Positions 1 through 8,601 are shown, counted from the first letter of the stretch. The stretch is DNA of 64,000 bases from Streptomyces purpureus (GCF_014648195.1 NZ_BMQQ01000013.1:122345-186344), one strand, 5' to 3'. Notes: generated from the sequence alone by a model not told the origin. A program made the numbers and translations.

Positions 1-1
1 G

Positions 2-574
2 GAGGCGATGGACCCGGACGACGCCGCCGACCTGCTCTCCGAGCTGCCGGAGGAGGACAAGGAGCGGCTGCTCACGCTGATGCGGCCGGACGACGCCGCC
101 GATGTGCGCCGGCTCATGGCGTACGAGGAGCGGACCGCGGGCGGTCTGATGACCACCGAACCGATCGTGCTGCGCCCGGACGCGACGGTCGCGGACGCGC
201 TGGCGCGGGTACGGCAGCGGGACCTCTCCCCCGCGCTCGCCGCGCAGGTGTACGTGTGCCGGCCGCCGGACGAGACGCCCACCGGCAAGTACCTCGGCAC
301 GGTCCACTTCCAGCGGCTGCTGCGCGATCCGCCGTTCACGCTGGTCGGCGCGCTGCTGGACAGCGATCTGCCGCCGCTCGCGCCGGACACCGCGCTGCCG
401 GCCGTCACCAGCTACCTCGCCGCCTACAACATGGTCGCGGCGCCCGTGGTGGACGAGAGCGGTTCGCTGCTCGGTGCGGTGACCGTCGACGACGTCCTGG
501 ACCACCTGCTGCCGGAGGACTGGCGCGAGACCGAGTTCCACGCCGAGGAGGAGCCCGTCCATGGCACCGGGTGA
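2..574 (+). CDS. MgtE N-terminal/CBS domain protein, 5' end cut by window
   Basis: The reading frame is open to the left edge, so the protein start lies outside the window. The visible part begins in an MgtE intracellular N-domain repeat (DPDDAADLLSELPEED, then RPDDAADVRRLM) and continues into a pair of CBS domains covering most of the remaining residues. No MgtE membrane domain follows, so this is the regulatory half only, a common stand-alone actinobacterial form rather than a full magnesium channel. Its last 14 bases overlap the DUF1003 gene, implying translational coupling. Magnesium sensing is inferred from the domain family only. Confidence 0.85.
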   Translation, partial: EAMDPDDAADLLSELPEEDKERLLTLMRPDDAADVRRLMAYEERTAGGLMTTEPIVLRPDATVADALARVRQRDLSPALAAQVYVCRPPDETPTGKYLGTVHFQRLLRDPPFTLVGALLDSDLPPLAPDTALPAVTSYLAAYNMVAAPVVDESGSLLGAVTVDDVLDHLLPEDWRETEFHAEEEPVHGTG

Positions 575-1133
575 GCGCGCCCAGGAGCGGGAACGGGAAC
601 GCGAGCGGGAGCGGACGGTGCCGCGGATCCGGCTGGACCAGCCGCGGATGCGCCGCCAGCGGCTGCTGCCGGAGTACGACCCGGAGGCCTTCGGCCGGAT
701 CTCGGAGCGGATCGCGCGGTTCCTTGGGACGGGCCGGTTCCTGGTCTGGATGACCCTGACGGTCGTCGTCTGGGTCCTGTGGAACGTCTTCGCGCCGCCG
801 TCGCTCCGCTTCGACGAGTATCCGTTCATCTTCCTGACGCTCGCCCTGTCCCTGCAGGCGTCGTACGCGGCGCCCCTGATCCTTCTCGCGCAGAACCGCC
901 AGGACGACCGGGACCGGGTCAACCTCGAGCAGGACCGCAAGCAGAACGAACGCTCGATCGCGGACACCGAGTACCTGACCCGGGAGATCGCCTCGTTGCG
1001 GATGGGCCTCGGCGAGGTCGCCACCCGGGACTGGATCCGCTCGGAGTTCGACGACCTGCTCAAGGAGATCGACGACCGGCGCGTTCTATTCCCGGCCGAG
1101 CAACCCGCCCGGAGTGACGAAGCCGACCGCTGA
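561..1133 (+). CDS. DUF1003 family membrane protein
   Basis: A 190-residue protein. Two hydrophobic segments (around FLVWMTLTVVVWVLW and FIFLTLALSLQASYAAP) sit in the middle, followed by a charged segment with the DUF1003-typical AQNRQDDRDR motif and a C-terminal helical region. The N-terminus carries a run of alternating Glu and Arg. The function of DUF1003 is unknown. The gene starts inside the upstream MgtE/CBS gene, and this pairing recurs across actinobacteria from memory, which suggests a shared membrane or ion-related role. Confidence 0.85.
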   Translation: MAPGERAQERERERERERTVPRIRLDQPRMRRQRLLPEYDPEAFGRISERIARFLGTGRFLVWMTLTVVVWVLWNVFAPPSLRFDEYPFIFLTLALSLQASYAAPLILLAQNRQDDRDRVNLEQDRKQNERSIADTEYLTREIASLRMGLGEVATRDWIRSEFDDLLKEIDDRRVLFPAEQPARSDEADR

Positions 1134-1176
1134 GAGGCTTTCCGAGGGCCGTGGTCGGCGCCGTACCATCGTCCGT

Positions 1177-2310
1177 ATGGCTACGGAAGACGCGGTGCGC
1201 GAAGCACTGGCGACGGTGAACGACCCAGAGATCAACAAACCGATCACCGAGCTCGGCATGGTCAAGTCGGTGGAGATCGGGTCCGACGGCGCTGTCGCCG
1301 TCACGGTCTACCTCACCGTCTCCGGCTGCCCGATGCGCGACACGATCACCCAGCGCGTCACCGACGCCGTCTCCCGCGTCGAGGGCGTCACGCGTGTCGA
1401 CGTCTCGCTGGACGTGATGAGCGACGAGCAGCGCAAGGAGCTGGCGGCCGCCCTGCGCGGCACCACCGCCGAGCGCGAGGTGCCGTTCGCCAAGCCCGGC
1501 TCGCTGACCCGGGTCTACGCCGTGGCCTCCGGCAAGGGCGGCGTCGGCAAGTCCTCGGTGACGGTGAACCTCGCCGCGGCGATGGCGGCGGACGGGCTGA
1601 AGGTCGGTGTCGTCGACGCCGACATCTACGGCCACAGCGTGCCGCGCATGCTGGGTGCGGACGGCCGTCCCACCCAGGTCGAGAACATGATCATGCCGCC
1701 GTCCGCGAACGGTGTGAAGGTCATCTCGATCGGCATGTTCACCCCGGGCAACGCGCCGGTGGTGTGGCGCGGCCCGATGCTGCACCGCGCGCTCCAGCAG
1801 TTCCTCGCCGATGTGTACTGGGGCGACCTGGACGTCCTCCTGCTCGACCTGCCCCCGGGCACCGGCGACATCGCGATCTCGGTCGCCCAGCTGGTCCCGA
1901 ACGCTGAGATCCTGGTCGTGACGACCCCTCAGCAGGCCGCTGCCGAGGTCGCCGAGCGGGCCGGCTCGATCGCCGTGCAGACCCACCAGAAGATCGTGGG
2001 CGTCGTCGAGAACATGTCGGGCCTGCCGTGCCCGCACTGCGACGAGATGGTCGACGTCTTCGGTACGGGCGGTGGGCAGAAGGTCGCCGACGGTCTGACG
2101 AAGACGACCGGCGCGACGGTCCCCGTCCTCGGCTCGATCCCGATCGACGTACGCCTGCGTGAGGGCGGCGACGAGGGCAAGCCGGTCGTCCTGACCGACC
2201 CCGAGTCCCCGGCGGGCGCGGCCCTTCGGGCGATCGCCGGCAAGCTGGGCGGGCGTCAGCGTGGCCTGTCGGGCATGAGCCTGGGCATCACGCCGCGCAA
2301 CAAGTTCTGA
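1177..2310 (+). CDS. mrp: Mrp/ApbC-type iron-sulfur cluster carrier ATPase
   Basis: A 377-residue P-loop ATPase that binds and transfers Fe-S clusters to apoproteins in the cytoplasm. The N-terminal ~95 residues form a MIP18/DUF59 domain, followed by the deviant Walker A GKGGVGKS at residues 119-126, the DADIYGHSVPRMLG switch region, and the paired cluster ligands CPHC at 285-288. The length is normal for the family. An in-frame start exists 63 bases upstream inside the 3' end of the DUF1003 gene region, but the ATG at 1177 begins the DUF59 domain cleanly. A strong palindromic terminator follows at once. Confidence 0.93.
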   Translation: MATEDAVREALATVNDPEINKPITELGMVKSVEIGSDGAVAVTVYLTVSGCPMRDTITQRVTDAVSRVEGVTRVDVSLDVMSDEQRKELAAALRGTTAEREVPFAKPGSLTRVYAVASGKGGVGKSSVTVNLAAAMAADGLKVGVVDADIYGHSVPRMLGADGRPTQVENMIMPPSANGVKVISIGMFTPGNAPVVWRGPMLHRALQQFLADVYWGDLDVLLLDLPPGTGDIAISVAQLVPNAEILVVTTPQQAAAEVAERAGSIAVQTHQKIVGVVENMSGLPCPHCDEMVDVFGTGGGQKVADGLTKTTGATVPVLGSIPIDVRLREGGDEGKPVVLTDPESPAGAALRAIAGKLGGRQRGLSGMSLGITPRNKF

Positions 2311-2312
2311 CC

Positions 2313-2360
2313 GTACGCCGAAGGGCGCCGCTCCCCGGGGAGCGGCGCCCTTCGGCGTAC
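2313..2360. terminator. perfect 24-bp-arm palindrome, bidirectional terminator
   Basis: The left arm 2313-2336 is exactly complementary to the right arm 2337-2360, with no loop bases on paper. It lies between the convergent mrp (ends 2310) and the leftward gene ending at 2372, so it can stop transcription from both sides. There is no U-tract, as is usual in Streptomyces. Confidence 0.85.
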
Positions 2361-2371
2361 GTACGCGGCCT

Positions 2372-3001
2372 CTAGGTGTAGATGCTGAGGTCCACGACGG
2401 CCGAGAACCCGAGCCCGTAGGCGCTCAGGCCACGCCCGTACGCGCCCAGGTGCACGCCGCCCGTCGTGGAACCGGCGAGCACCCAGCCGAACTCGGACTC
2501 GCGGTAGTGGAACGGCATGGGGACCCCGTCGACCGGCAGGGACAGCGTCGACCACTCGGGCCCTTCGAGGTCGTCGGCGAGCTCGAAGGCGGCCTCGGTC
2601 TGCTGGTCGAGCCAGTCGTCGCGCAGGGAGTGGTCCAGCTGCGCGGGCCAGGTGTAGGCGAGGAGCCCGGAGCCGGCCAGCCAGGCGGCGGAGGAGACGG
2701 TGGTGGCGTCCAGCACGCCCGTACCGTCGCCGGTGCGCCGTACGGGGCTCGCGGCGACCGTGACGACGACCGCGAAGCTCTCCTTCTCGGTGGCGGAGGC
2801 ATCGGACTTTATGGACGGCTCGTCCCCGTGGCCCATCGATCCGTGCTGCACGGTGCCGTCGGCCGCCGTGCCCACCTGCATCAGCCAGCGCGGGCCGGCG
2901 AATGCCTCGTCCAGTCCGTACCAGCTGAACGGTGCGCGCAGATAGCCCTCGGCCGTACGCCGGGCCGCGGGCACTCCCTCCACCCGACTCGTGGTCTCCA
3001 T
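2372..3001 (-). CDS. conserved hypothetical protein
   Basis: A 209-residue soluble protein with no signal peptide or membrane segment and no motif I recognise. The composition is balanced, with many aromatic residues, for example in LRAPFSWYGLDEAFAG and FHYRESEFGWVLAG, which suggests a folded beta-rich domain. Homologues appear, from memory, to be Streptomyces-restricted. It is convergent with mrp and lies about 100 bases downstream of tatB, which runs in the same direction, so it may be a distal member of that unit. No function is proposed. Confidence 0.75.
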   Translation of the reverse strand: METTSRVEGVPAARRTAEGYLRAPFSWYGLDEAFAGPRWLMQVGTAADGTVQHGSMGHGDEPSIKSDASATEKESFAVVVTVAASPVRRTGDGTGVLDATTVSSAAWLAGSGLLAYTWPAQLDHSLRDDWLDQQTEAAFELADDLEGPEWSTLSLPVDGVPMPFHYRESEFGWVLAGSTTGGVHLGAYGRGLSAYGLGFSAVVDLSIYT

Positions 3002-3102
3002 CTGGGGCCGCCTCCTCGATCGTTCGCGTCCGCGACGGCGGACAACAGATGGAGGATAGCCACCCAGCCGCGGCTCGTCGGGAAGGACGGAGATCGGGTG
3101 GG

Positions 3103-3549
3103 TCAGGTGGCGTCGGCGTCGAACGGAGGCCGTTCGGCCTGCTCGGGCGTGTCGCGCTTCTTGAGCATGTCCGGTGTGCCTGAGGCGCCGGAGCCGTTGA
3201 CGGCGGCCGGGACCTCGGGCTCACGGCCGTTGACGGCGTCGGTGACCTCGGTGATCTCCTTCTTGAGATCGAAGCTGCTGCGCAGCTCGTTCAGTTCCTT
3301 GAGGTCGTCGTTCTCCGCGAGCTGCTTGCGCAGGAAGGCCTTCGGATTCAGGTCCTCGAACTCGAAGTCCTTGAACTCCGGGCCGAGCTCACTGCGGATG
3401 TCGTGCTTCGCGCTCTCGGAGAACTCCCGGATCTTCCGGATGAAGCGGCTGGCGTCCTGGATGACCTTCGGCAGCTTGTCCGGGCCGAAGATGAGCACGG
3501 CGAGGATCACGAGCATGACCAGCTCGAGTCCGCCTATGTCGCTGAACAC
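3103..3549 (-). CDS. tatB: Sec-independent (Tat) translocase subunit TatB
   Basis: A 148-residue protein with the TatA/B layout. One N-terminal membrane helix (GLELVMLVILAVLIFGPDKLP) contains the FGP hinge, then an amphipathic helix (KVIQDASRFIRKIREFSES) and a charged cytoplasmic tail. TatB with TatC recognises twin-arginine signal peptides of folded substrates. The length and the long acidic tail fit TatB rather than TatA. It follows htrA in the same direction after a 90-base gap. The order sigma factor, anti-sigma factor, htrA, tatB also occurs at sigE in mycobacteria. Confidence 0.92.
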   Translation of the reverse strand: MFSDIGGLELVMLVILAVLIFGPDKLPKVIQDASRFIRKIREFSESAKHDIRSELGPEFKDFEFEDLNPKAFLRKQLAENDDLKELNELRSSFDLKKEITEVTDAVNGREPEVPAAVNGSGASGTPDMLKKRDTPEQAERPPFDADAT

Positions 3550-3639
3550 CTTGTTGCTCCTTCGCGGGGTCCGGGGCCCGCTCCACGGTACCGGGCGAAT
3601 CTACCGGCGCGGTACCTTCCGGTGACGGACGGCCGACAC

Positions 3640-5715
3640 TCAGGCGCCTTGGGAGGAACCGAGCGTCAACGTCTTGGTCAGTTCTTTGCCACCGCGCAGC
3701 AACGTCAGCTCCAGCCGGTCCCCCGGACGGTGGGCGCGGATCTTCACGATCAGCTCCTCGCCGTTGTGGACGCGCTGCCCGTCGACCTTGGTGATGATGT
3801 CGCCGGGCCGGATGCCGGCCTTCGCGGCGGGCCCGCCGACGGTGACGGACGGCGTGTCGTCCTTGCCCTTCTCGCCGACCCGGGCGCCGTCGCCGGTGTA
3901 CTTCATGTCGAGGCTGACGCCGATCACCGGGTGGGTGGCCTTGCCGGTGTTGATGAGCTCCTCGGCGACCCGCTTGCCCTGGTTGATGGGGATGGCGAAG
4001 CCGAGGCCGATGGAGCCGGACGGGGCGCCGCCGCCGTCCGGTCCCGATCCGCTGCCGGCCGCGCGGATGGCGCTGTTGATGCCGATGACCCGGGCCTTGG
4101 AGTCGACGAGCGGGCCGCCGGAGTTGCCGGGGTTTATCGGCGCGTCGGTCTGGAGCGCGTCGACGTAGGAGATGTCGCTGCCGTCGCCCTTCTCGCCGCC
4201 CGCGGTGATGGGCCGCTCCTTGGCGCTGATGATGCCGGAGGTGACGGTGTTCTGGAGGTCGAAGGGGGCGCCGATGGCGACGACGGGGTCGCCGACGCGG
4301 ACGTTGTCGGAGTTGCCGAGGGGCAGCGGCTTGAGGTTGGAGACGCCGGTGACCTGGACGACGGCGAGGTCGTAGCCGCTGTCCTTGCCGACGAGCTTGG
4401 CCCGGGCGGTCTCGCCGCCGCTGAAGGTGACGGAGATGTCCCCGGAGGAGCCGGCCGGGTCGACGACATGGTTGTTGGTGAGGATGTGGCCCTGCTTGTC
4501 GAGGACGAATCCGGTACCGGTGCCGGCCGCGCCACCGCCGCTGACGTGGATGGTGACCACGCTCGGCAGGGCGCTCGCGGCGATCCCGGCGACGGAGTCG
4601 GGCGCCCGGCCGACGTTCTCGGGCCCGGCCTGCGGCAGCTCGACGGTGGTGATACCGCCGTTGCGCTCGATGTACGCCCCGATGCCGCCGCCGAGCACGC
4701 CGGTGACCAGCGCGAACGCCAACGCGGCGGCCAGCCCGAGCCCCCGCCGCACCTTCCGGCCCCCCGGCGCCTGGGCGGGCGGCCGCTGCCCGGGAGCGCT
4801 CCAGGGGTCGTACTGCACCCACGCCTGCGGGGCGGGCGGCACGGGCTGGGGGTTCGCGTACGCGGCCGGAGCGGGCCCCGGAGCGCCAGGCGCGGGCGCG
4901 GCCGGGGCGGGTCCCGGTGCCGGAGCGCCAGGCCGCTGCACCGGCGGCGCGGGCGCCCAGGGCCCGGGGCCGCCGTAGGGCGGGGTGCTGTACGGATCGG
5001 GCTGATGCAGCGGGGTGGCCCGGGGCGCGTCGGCGGGGGCGGCGGCCACCGGCGCCGTCAAGGCACCGGCATCGCCGGACGGCTCGGCGGCCGACGGCTG
5101 GGAGACAGCATCGCGCCCCGGCTCGGGCCCGGGTCGTACGGACCCGCTCGCGGCTTCCGTCGCGGGCGGTGGGGCAGAAGGTACGGAATCCGTCAGCGCG
5201 CCGGGGGTCCGGGCCGGCGCTGGGGCCTCAGCCGCTGCGGAGGGCACCTGCGGCGGTACGGAACCCGCCACGGCTCTGGCATGCACGTCCAGGGCGGCCG
5301 GGGCGTCGCCGGGCGGCGGGGTCGGCTGGACGGCTCCGGCGGGCGCCGGGGCGGTGGCTTCGGCCTCAGTCAGGACGGCGGGCGCGGCGCCGACGGACTT
5401 GGCCATGTCGATGGGGGCCGGAGGTGACGGCTGGACCGCTCCGGCGGGCGCGGGGGCGCCACTCGGGTGCGAAGCAGCGGCCTCGGCCGGTGACGGCGCC
5501 TGTGCCTCGTCGGTGGGCTTCGGCTGCGGTACGGAAGCCGGGGGCGCCTCGGCCGTCACGGTGCCGGCGGCCGGCGGCGTCGGGGGGGCCAGGTCGAAGG
5601 AGTCCGGGGTGGTGTCCATGGCGTCCGCGGCCGGTGGCGGTGTCGCCGGCCGGGGCGGACGGCTCCACCACTTCGCCTTCGGCGGCTTCGGCCCGGTCGG
5701 CTTCCCGTCGTTCAT
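3640..5715 (-). CDS. htrA: HtrA/DegP-type membrane serine protease with PDZ domain
   Basis: A 691-residue protein. Roughly the first 320 residues are Pro/Ala-rich low complexity, then one membrane segment near 325-345, a trypsin-like domain with His416 (TNNHVV), Asp449 (YDLAVVQV) and Ser532 (GNSGGP), and a C-terminal PDZ domain. The topology puts the protease outside the membrane, where HtrA proteins degrade misfolded envelope proteins. The ATG at 5715 has GGGGAG just upstream; an earlier in-frame start at 5763 lacks this. It lies 90 bases downstream of the anti-sigma gene behind a small hairpin. HtrA with an ECF sigma pair points to envelope-stress control. Confidence 0.9.
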   Translation of the reverse strand: MNDGKPTGPKPPKAKWWSRPPRPATPPPAADAMDTTPDSFDLAPPTPPAAGTVTAEAPPASVPQPKPTDEAQAPSPAEAAASHPSGAPAPAGAVQPSPPAPIDMAKSVGAAPAVLTEAEATAPAPAGAVQPTPPPGDAPAALDVHARAVAGSVPPQVPSAAAEAPAPARTPGALTDSVPSAPPPATEAASGSVRPGPEPGRDAVSQPSAAEPSGDAGALTAPVAAAPADAPRATPLHQPDPYSTPPYGGPGPWAPAPPVQRPGAPAPGPAPAAPAPGAPGPAPAAYANPQPVPPAPQAWVQYDPWSAPGQRPPAQAPGGRKVRRGLGLAAALAFALVTGVLGGGIGAYIERNGGITTVELPQAGPENVGRAPDSVAGIAASALPSVVTIHVSGGGAAGTGTGFVLDKQGHILTNNHVVDPAGSSGDISVTFSGGETARAKLVGKDSGYDLAVVQVTGVSNLKPLPLGNSDNVRVGDPVVAIGAPFDLQNTVTSGIISAKERPITAGGEKGDGSDISYVDALQTDAPINPGNSGGPLVDSKARVIGINSAIRAAGSGSGPDGGGAPSGSIGLGFAIPINQGKRVAEELINTGKATHPVIGVSLDMKYTGDGARVGEKGKDDTPSVTVGGPAAKAGIRPGDIITKVDGQRVHNGEELIVKIRAHRPGDRLELTLLRGGKELTKTLTLGSSQGA

Positions 5716-5783
5716 GCTCTCCCCGCAACTGGCCCGTCCGCGCCCCGGCGGGGCACCCTGCACGTGGATTCAACCAGGTCCGG

Positions 5784-5804
5784 CGGCCCCCGCGCAGGGG
5801 GCCG
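5784..5804 (-). terminator. short GC hairpin right after the anti-sigma stop codon
   Basis: Eight-base arms (5784-5791 and 5797-5804) with a 5-base loop directly abut the stop codon of the anti-sigma gene. It may attenuate readthrough into htrA rather than terminate fully. Confidence 0.45.
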
Positions 5805-6731
5805 TCAGCGTCGGGTGGTGAGCGGGCCGTCGGCCTGCGTCGGCGTGGCGAGATGCGTCGGCGCGGGCGTGACCATCGGCGAGACCCCTGGCAGGAAGGC
5901 GAGTTGGAGCGCGGGGCCCGTGGGCCGTACCAGCGGGGACGCGGCCGTCGCCGCGAACTGCTGCACCGGCTGGACCAGCTGGCCGACCGGCGGCGTCGGC
6001 AGGCCGGGCCGTACCGGAGCGGCCGGCGTCACCGCGGCCGGGCGGTCCGCCGATCTCGCCGGGCCGTTGCCGGAGCCCCGTCGGCGCTCGATCTGGGTGC
6101 CGGCGGCAGTCGCCGTCCCCGTCGTGCTGCCGGGGGCCGCCCGCAGCGGACTGACCCTGTTGCCGCCCTTCTCACCGCGCGCTTTCGTGTCCACAGCCGC
6201 CTCCATGGGCAGCGCACCGCCCAGCGCGATCGCCGCGAAGGACACCGCACTGGCCGCCGCGAAGGCGAACCTCCGGCCGCGCCACAGGGATCGCTCCTGG
6301 CCGGGCCGCCCGACCTCGTGGATCCGGAAACCCGAGCCCGGCACGGCGCCGCTCGGCAGCACCGCCGCGGCAGGAGTCGGCGGCGTCGGGGCCGGCACAT
6401 AGCCGAAGCCGTCCGTCCTCACCCCGAAGACTCCGTCGGTGAACCGTCCCGAGCCGAAGGGTCCCCCCCGGTCGTCCTCACCTCCCGTGCCCGGCCCGCC
6501 GGGCAGCATATGAAGGCGCGCCAGCAGGCCCTCCGAGGGCGGTGGCGGCGCGGCCTGCGCGAAGACGCTCTTCAGGCGCCGCTGTGCGTCGGCCTCGGCC
6601 TTGCACTTGGCGCAGGTCGCCAGATGTGCGAGCACCCGCTCGCGGGCGTCGTGCCCCAGCTCGCCGTCGACCAGTGCGGCGAGCCGGTCCCCGAGATGGT
6701 GCTCGGCGGGGGTCGGACTGATGCCACTCAC
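5805..6731 (-). CDS. rseA: zinc-finger (ZAS-type) membrane anti-sigma factor, RseA-like
   Basis: A 308-residue protein. The N-terminal ~60 residues hold the zinc anti-sigma motif H-x3-C-x2-C (HLATCAKC), which binds ECF sigma factors. A Pro/Gly-rich linker follows, then one membrane helix (around AFAAASAVSFAAIALGGAL) and a long Pro/Thr-rich extracytoplasmic tail. It overlaps the sigma gene by 4 bases (ATGA), giving stoichiometric co-translation. The mycobacterial counterpart (Rv1222c by position) holds SigE inactive until envelope stress. The extracytoplasmic tail here is unusually long, so signal input from outside is plausible. Confidence 0.85.
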   Translation of the reverse strand: MSGISPTPAEHHLGDRLAALVDGELGHDARERVLAHLATCAKCKAEADAQRRLKSVFAQAAPPPPSEGLLARLHMLPGGPGTGGEDDRGGPFGSGRFTDGVFGVRTDGFGYVPAPTPPTPAAAVLPSGAVPGSGFRIHEVGRPGQERSLWRGRRFAFAAASAVSFAAIALGGALPMEAAVDTKARGEKGGNRVSPLRAAPGSTTGTATAAGTQIERRRGSGNGPARSADRPAAVTPAAPVRPGLPTPPVGQLVQPVQQFAATAASPLVRPTGPALQLAFLPGVSPMVTPAPTHLATPTQADGPLTTRR

Positions 6732-7486
6732 GCGGGCCCGACCTCCCCTCCGACGGACGCGAACGCACGCTCCGCCCGGGCCTCCGGCGAACGGTGCTGC
6801 AGCGCCTTGCGCAGATGCGAGCGTCCGCGGTGGATCCGGCTGCGGACGGTGCCGAGCTTCACACCGAGCGTGGCCGCGATCTCCTCGTAGGAGAGGCCCT
6901 CGATGTCACAGAGGACGACGGCCGCGCGGAACTCCGGGGCGAGCGTGTCCAGCGCCTGCTGGACGTCGGCGTCGAAGTGGGTGTCGTTGAAGACCTGCTG
7001 CGGCGATGGCTCGCGGCTGGGCAGCCGCTCGGCGGCGTCGTCGCCGAGGGCGTCGAACCGGATCCGCTGCTTGCGGCGGACCATGTCGAGGAAGAGGTTG
7101 GTGGTGATGCGGTGGAGCCAGCCCTCGAACGTACCGGGGGTGTACGTGGACAAGGAGCGGAAGACGCGGACGAAGACTTCCTGGGTGAGGTCCTCGGCGT
7201 CGTGCTGATTGCCGGTCAGGCGGTACGCGAGACGGTAGACCCGGCCACTGTGCGTGCTGACGATCTCCTCCCAGGTGGGCGGAGTCCACGCCTGCGATTC
7301 CGCATCCGATGCGAAGGTCGCGGTAGTGGGTGCGGCGTCGGTGGGGCGGAAACGGTCAGCGGTGTCAGTCACGGATTTCGGCTCACCCGCCGACCTGAGC
7401 AGGCGCTTCAGCACGCCTCTCCGATCCACAGGCGCAGCCGCACCTCCCCTGTCGGCTCTGGTGGTGTCCAGTGGAGCCCCTACCAT
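6728..7486 (-). CDS. sigE: ECF RNA polymerase sigma factor (mycobacterial SigE orthologue by position)
   Basis: A 252-residue ECF sigma factor with region 2 (GRVYRLAYRLTGNQHDAEDLTQEVFVR in two overlapping blocks) and region 4 (ALDTLAPEFRAAVV, then LSYEEIAATLGVKLGTVRSR). The ATG at 7486 is preceded by GAGGTGG; the frame stays open upstream but without a better start. Residues before about 80 form a low-complexity extension. It heads an apparent unit with rseA, htrA and tatB. This is not the S. coelicolor SigE of the cse cell-wall system, so the symbol follows mycobacterial usage only. Confidence 0.85.
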   Translation of the reverse strand: MVGAPLDTTRADRGGAAAPVDRRGVLKRLLRSAGEPKSVTDTADRFRPTDAAPTTATFASDAESQAWTPPTWEEIVSTHSGRVYRLAYRLTGNQHDAEDLTQEVFVRVFRSLSTYTPGTFEGWLHRITTNLFLDMVRRKQRIRFDALGDDAAERLPSREPSPQQVFNDTHFDADVQQALDTLAPEFRAAVVLCDIEGLSYEEIAATLGVKLGTVRSRIHRGRSHLRKALQHRSPEARAERAFASVGGEVGPA

Positions 7487-7600
7487 AGCCACCTCGCCCG
7501 TTAGCTCCGGATAAGAATCTTTACGCGAATTTGGGTCGGCTCGCCGGCCCTGGTCCGGTCTTCCGCCCGGTCGTTCCCCGCGTCTTCCTCTGCCTTTACC

Positions 7601-7627
7601 AACGCCCGGTCCCATCTGCGGGTTCCC
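7601..7627 (-). promoter_or_regulatory. candidate ECF-type promoter of the sigma factor operon
   Basis: Read leftward, GGGAAC (7622-7627) and CGTT (7601-7604) are 17 bases apart, matching the general ECF pattern GGAAC...GTT. The distance to the sigma start at 7486 allows a 100-base leader. This would be autoregulation, but with such short motifs chance is a real alternative. Confidence 0.35.
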
Positions 7628-7650
7628 GCGTCCAGCGGATACAGTCACCG

Positions 7651-8316
7651 TTGCGCCAACTACGGGGACAGGAGAGGGTCATTACCGCCAACCGGCAGAC
7701 GAGCTGGGCGTTCGCCGACGCCTTTGTCGCCGAGGACGAAGCGCTGCGCTGGGCCCGTGAGCGGGCCCGGGAGGCAGGGCTGCCCTCGGTGTCGCCCGGC
7801 ACCGGCGCCGCGCTGCGACTCCTCGCCGCCACGGCGGACGCGAAGGCGGTGGCCGAGATCGGTACGGGCACGGGGGTGTCCGGGATCTATCTGCTGCACG
7901 GGATGCGCCCCGACGGCGTGCTGACCACCGTCGACCCCGAGCCGGACCGCCAGCAGTTCGCGAAGCAGGCCTTCCGGGCGGCGGGTTTCGCCGGGAACCG
8001 GGCCCGGTTCATCCCCGGCCGCGCTCTGGACGTACTGCCCCGGCTCGCGGACGGCGGGTACGACCTCGTCTTCTGCGACGGCGACCGGCTGGAGTGCCTG
8101 GACTATCTCGCTGAATCGTTGCGCCTGCTGCGACCGGGCGGGGTGGTCTGCTTCGAGGGCGTCTTCACCGACGGCCGTACGGTCGATTCGGCGGCCCAGC
8201 CGGCGGAGGTGCTGCGGGTGCGGGAGCTGTTGCGGGCCGTGCGCGAGAGCCAGGAGCTGATGGAGTCGCTGCTGCCGGTGGGCGACGGCCTGCTGTGCGC
8301 GGTACGGCGCGGCTGA
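7651..8316 (+). CDS. SAM-dependent O-methyltransferase (family 3, catechol OMT-like)
   Basis: About 221 residues. The SAM-binding motif I is VAEIGTGTGVSGIYLL, followed by VDPEPDRQQFAKQAFR and the acidic YDLVFCDGDRL motif, which is family 3 O-methyltransferase layout. The substrate cannot be told. The start is uncertain: the TTG at 7651 (LRQLRGQERVITANRQ) is chosen because homologues, as I recall them, begin there; a longer frame runs from 7531 and no ATG lies near. It is divergent from the sigma factor, exactly as Rv1220c is from sigE in M. tuberculosis. Confidence 0.82.
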   Translation: MRQLRGQERVITANRQTSWAFADAFVAEDEALRWARERAREAGLPSVSPGTGAALRLLAATADAKAVAEIGTGTGVSGIYLLHGMRPDGVLTTVDPEPDRQQFAKQAFRAAGFAGNRARFIPGRALDVLPRLADGGYDLVFCDGDRLECLDYLAESLRLLRPGGVVCFEGVFTDGRTVDSAAQPAEVLRVRELLRAVRESQELMESLLPVGDGLLCAVRRG

Positions 8317-8376
8317 CCGCGACCGCCCGGCCGGCGCGTCCGTCCGTCGACCCGCCCCGCCGCCCCCTGAATACGA

Positions 8377-8412
8377 CTCTGCCCCGGCACGGGCTACCGT
8401 GCCGGGGCAGAG
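8377..8412. terminator. bidirectional terminator hairpin
   Basis: Perfect 14-base arms (8377-8390 and 8399-8412) flank an 8-base loop. It sits between the convergent methyltransferase and DUF3117 genes. Confidence 0.8.
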
Positions 8413-8433
8413 GAAAATCTGGGCGTTCTCGCG

Positions 8434-8601
8434 TCAGCCGACTACCTGCTTCAGGGCGTCGCCGAGTGCCTCGGCCTCGTCCGGCGTCAGCTCGACGACA
8501 AGCCGACCGCCGCCTTCGAGCGGAACGCGCATGACGATGCCCCGCCCCTCCTTGGTCACCTCGAGCGGGCCGTCGCCCGTCCGCGGCTTCATGGCCGCCA
8601 T
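8434..8601 (-). CDS. DUF3117 domain protein
   Basis: A 55-residue protein made entirely of the DUF3117 domain (MAAMKPRTGDGPLEVTKEGR, then a VVELTPDEAEALGDAL end). It is a small, very conserved actinobacterial protein of unknown function. The ATG at 8601 has AGGAAGGGG at good spacing; an upstream GTG frame at 8634 adds residues absent from the family. The mycobacterial counterpart by position is Rv1211, next to tagA. Confidence 0.88.
   Translation of the reverse strand: MAAMKPRTGDGPLEVTKEGRGIVMRVPLEGGGRLVVELTPDEAEALGDALKQVVG

Noticed and set aside
3403..5427. A 674-residue rightward frame across tatB and htrA
   Set aside because: Arg/Gly/Asp/Val-rich translation lies antisense to two clear genes with conserved catalytic motifs. 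It is the usual high-GC shadow frame.
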